This document shows, piece by piece, positions 5,878-6,759 of a stretch of 6,759 bases of DNA. The notes under the pieces were generated by a model, which saw nothing but the letters and a program-made list of their open reading frames with translations, searched no databases and was not told where the DNA came from. Origin of the DNA: JAWLCQ01 sp041687095 (GTDB taxonomy: Bacteria; Planctomycetota; Phycisphaerae; SM23-33); contig JAWLCQ010000230.1 of NCBI GenBank assembly GCA_041687095.1, positions 1-6,759 of the forward strand, given 5' to 3'. Made by a program: the position numbers and the translations under genes. Numbering within the stretch: the first letter of the stretch is position 1; the number at the start of each line of letters is the position of its first letter.

Positions 5878-6042
5878 ATGTCCAAAGAAATAGTTGCCGA
5901 AGAGCAAAAGACGGTGGATAATTATATAGTAAAAAGACAGCCACAAGAGGGCATGCGCGAGCTGGGCCGGGACGCCGAGATGGCTTTGTTTTCAACAAAC
6001 GATCCGTTGCCGGATCCCAGCCGCCCTGTGGGCGAGAGATAA
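5878..6042 (+). CDS. Possible small protein, 54 residues, unrecognised
   Basis: The frame starts at ATG 5878, with AAAGGG 8 bases upstream, and ends in TAA. The product begins MSKEIVAEEQKTVDNYIVKR, is strongly charged, and has no signal peptide or membrane segment. An in-frame ATG at 5872 is too close to the AAAGGG to be preferred. The first 20 codons lie in DNA of about one-third GC and use AAA, ATA and GTA, unlike the neighbouring genes. The later codons enter the TTTGTTTT-type repeat at 5981. This mixture could mean a foreign gene start fused to resident repeat, or no gene at all. I do not recognise a family. Confidence 0.27.
   Translation: MSKEIVAEEQKTVDNYIVKRQPQEGMRELGRDAEMALFSTNDPLPDPSRPVGER
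5894..5922 (+). promoter_or_regulatory. Weak candidate promoter in the AT-rich island
   Basis: TTGCCG (5894-5899) and GATAAT (5917-5922) are 17 bases apart and point into the repeat array. Perfect TATAAT hexamers also occur on the minus strand at 5859-5854 and 5926-5921, without good -35 partners. AT-rich sequence produces such matches by chance, and the candidate lies inside the possible small ORF, so the two calls compete. Confidence 0.2.
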
Positions 6043-6044
6043 TC

Positions 6045-6075
6045 GGAATAATCTGCGCTGGGTTCGTTCCGCACG
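6045..6075. repeat. 31-bp direct repeat, copy 1
   Basis: The 31 bases from GGAATAATCTGCGCTG to the end of TTCGTTCCGCACG are identical to 6248-6278. The repeat includes one array core and 14 bases upstream, so the cores propagate with flanking sequence. Confidence 0.9.
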
Positions 6076-6111
6076 ATTGGGCGTACCGGTGGGTTTGTTT
6101 TCGATGGTGGA

Positions 6112-6229
6112 GAGGAGGCGCGAGATGGGTTTGTTTTGCACGGCGGGGCGAGTGGGACCGCGAAAGGGGGACAGGCACCTTCGGGGCGAACGGCACGCCC
6201 CTGCGGAGCCAGTCCCCGTTTCGCTCGCC
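6112..6229. repeat. About 118-bp direct repeat with hairpin element, copy 1
   Basis: Nearly identical to 6567-6683. Differences are a two-base indel, a one-base indel and one A/G change. It contains an array core (6126), a GGCGAGTGGGACCG link, and the GGGGACAGGCACC hairpin at 6161-6223. In that hairpin CGAAA/TTTCG are the outer arms, and an inner stem GGGGCG (6183-6188) with CGCCCC (6196-6201) closes a 7-nt loop. Confidence 0.9.
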
Positions 6230-6247
6230 TCTTCACTGTGAAAAATG

Positions 6248-6278
6248 GGAATAATCTGCGCTGGGTTCGTTCCGCACG
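6248..6278. repeat. 31-bp direct repeat, copy 2
   Basis: Identical to 6045-6075 over all 31 bases, 203 bases downstream in the same orientation. Confidence 0.9.
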
Positions 6279-6332
6279 GTCGGTCGGCTGGTGGGTTTGT
6301 TCCGCACGGTGGGCTGGCGCGGGGACGAAACC

Positions 6333-6379
6333 CCTCTCCCCGCGGGGAGAGGTCCCCGAGCGCAGCGAGGGGGGTGAGG
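6333..6379. repeat. CTCTCCCC palindromic repeat, copy 1
   Basis: CCTCTCCCCG and CGGGGAGAGG (6333-6352) form a perfect 20-bp palindrome. It is followed by GAGCGCAGCGAG and a GGTGAGGGG tail. I remember this CCCTCACC...CTCTCCCC type as a common dispersed bacterial repeat. An inverted relative lies at 6475-6521. Confidence 0.7.
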
Positions 6380-6474
6380 GGGCGCCCGGAACGTGGGGAC
6401 GGCCTGGCGAGCAAGGAGCGGCCGGATGGGTTGGTTTCGGATGGCGAGGGTGGACCCGTTCTCGCACGGGAGGC

Positions 6475-6521
6475 CCCCCCTCATCTGTCGCTGCGCGACA
6501 TCTTCTCCCCCAGGGGAGAAG
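6475..6521. repeat. CTCTCCCC palindromic repeat, copy 2 (inverted)
   Basis: CCCCTCAT leads into TGTCGC/GCGACA with a 3-nt loop, then CTTCTCCCC (6502-6510) pairs with GGGGAGAAG (6513-6521). The order of parts is the reverse of copy 1, so the pair is inverted around 6380-6474. Its stems differ from copy 1 but still pair. Confidence 0.65.
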
Positions 6522-6566
6522 GGTTGGGGAGGCCGGCAGGCGGTTGGGTTTGTTTTCAAGGATAGG

Positions 6567-6683
6567 GAGGAGGCGCGATGGGTTTGTTTTGCACGGTCGG
6601 GGCGAGTGGGACCGCGAAAGGGGGACAGGCACCTTCGGGGCGAACGGCGCGCCCCTGCGGAGCCAGTCCCCGTTTCGCTCGCC
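6567..6683. repeat. About 117-bp direct repeat with hairpin element, copy 2
   Basis: Second copy of 6112-6229 in the same orientation, with its hairpin at 6615-6677. It begins one array core earlier (6579) and ends shortly before the core at 6695. The near identity points to recent duplication or gene conversion. Confidence 0.9.
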
Positions 6684-6759
6684 GTGGGTCAGTCTGGGTT
6701 TGTTTTGCACGACGCTGGTTGGCTTTGTTTTGCATGGCGCGGGTGGGTTTGTTCCGCAC

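Larger units (their letters stand above)
5981..6759 (-). repeat. Array of TGGGTTTGTTTTGCACGG-like cores mixed with other repeats
   Basis: About twelve copies of an 18-base core begin at 5981, 6059, 6090, 6126, 6262, 6292, 6427 (degenerate), 6545, 6579, 6695, 6720 and 6744, and the array runs off the window end. Variants are TTTGTTTTGCAC, TTCGTTCCGCAC, TTTGTTCCGCAC and TTTGTTTTCRA. Spacing is irregular but often 24-36 bases. On the minus strand the cores read as QNKP, CKTNP or AKQT depending on frame, giving long open frames (the longest spans 5922-6710). From memory, such peptides are annotated repeatedly in planctomycete genomes. I regard them as translated repeats rather than proteins. No other gene is visible here. 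Confidence 0.8.

Noticed and set aside
5743..5946. A 67-codon minus-strand frame starting MWLSFYYIII
   Set aside because: The hydrophobic start is a by-product of the AT-rich island, and the frame ends in the octamer repeat. The plus-strand frame has a better ribosome site.
5922..6710. A 262-codon minus-strand frame through the right-hand array
   Set aside because: It consists of the same repeat cores and hairpins translated. Several frames are open through the same DNA and no ribosome site or domain is visible.
5981..6759. CRISPR array
   Set aside because: The cores are 18 bases or shorter, varied, irregularly spaced (24 to 136 bases), and some spacers are themselves repeats. No cas gene is present.

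Overview
The window is GC-rich bacterial DNA. Three solid genes fill roughly 320-5140, and repeat-laden intergenic DNA lies on both sides. A lipoprotein, a large GH2 beta-mannosidase and a PEP-CTERM protein with a discoidin-like domain, together with several families of dispersed hairpin repeats, fit a Planctomycetota genome best. That assignment is inferred from gene types and from remembered repeat families, not from a search.

Layout: 1-316 holds no gene, only short dyads and an 18-bp minisatellite. 317-1318 (minus) encodes a lipoprotein of unknown function. 1319-1524 is the divergent promoter region; a good sigma70-like promoter is visible for the lipoprotein, but not for the rightward gene. 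1525-4422 (plus) encodes the beta-mannosidase, with both catalytic glutamates present. It converges, with 9 bases between the stops, on 4432-5139 (minus), a secreted PEP-CTERM protein. 5140-5877 holds dyads, a possible gene remnant, a train of unlike hairpins and a pair of inverted TGGTTRAC arrays. 5850-5940 is a sharp AT-rich island with a possible 54-residue ORF. 5981-6759 is an array of about twelve copies of a TGGGTTTGTTTTGCACGG-like core mixed with hairpin elements.

Functionally, the mannosidase is probably cytoplasmic and removes terminal mannose from oligosaccharides. The PEP-CTERM protein is exported and may bind or sit in extracellular polysaccharide. The lipoprotein is envelope-anchored. 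Nothing ties the three into an operon: they are divergent or convergent.

The most striking content is the repeats. Two blocks of palindromic repeats lie in frame inside the mannosidase gene, in a manner reminiscent of Rickettsia palindromic elements. One block carries a 60-70-nt hairpin that recurs twice in the right-hand array, with changed but still pairing stems and symmetrical purine-purine mismatches. I see no complete new enzymatic or defence system here; the candidate novelty is this hairpin and repeat ecology.
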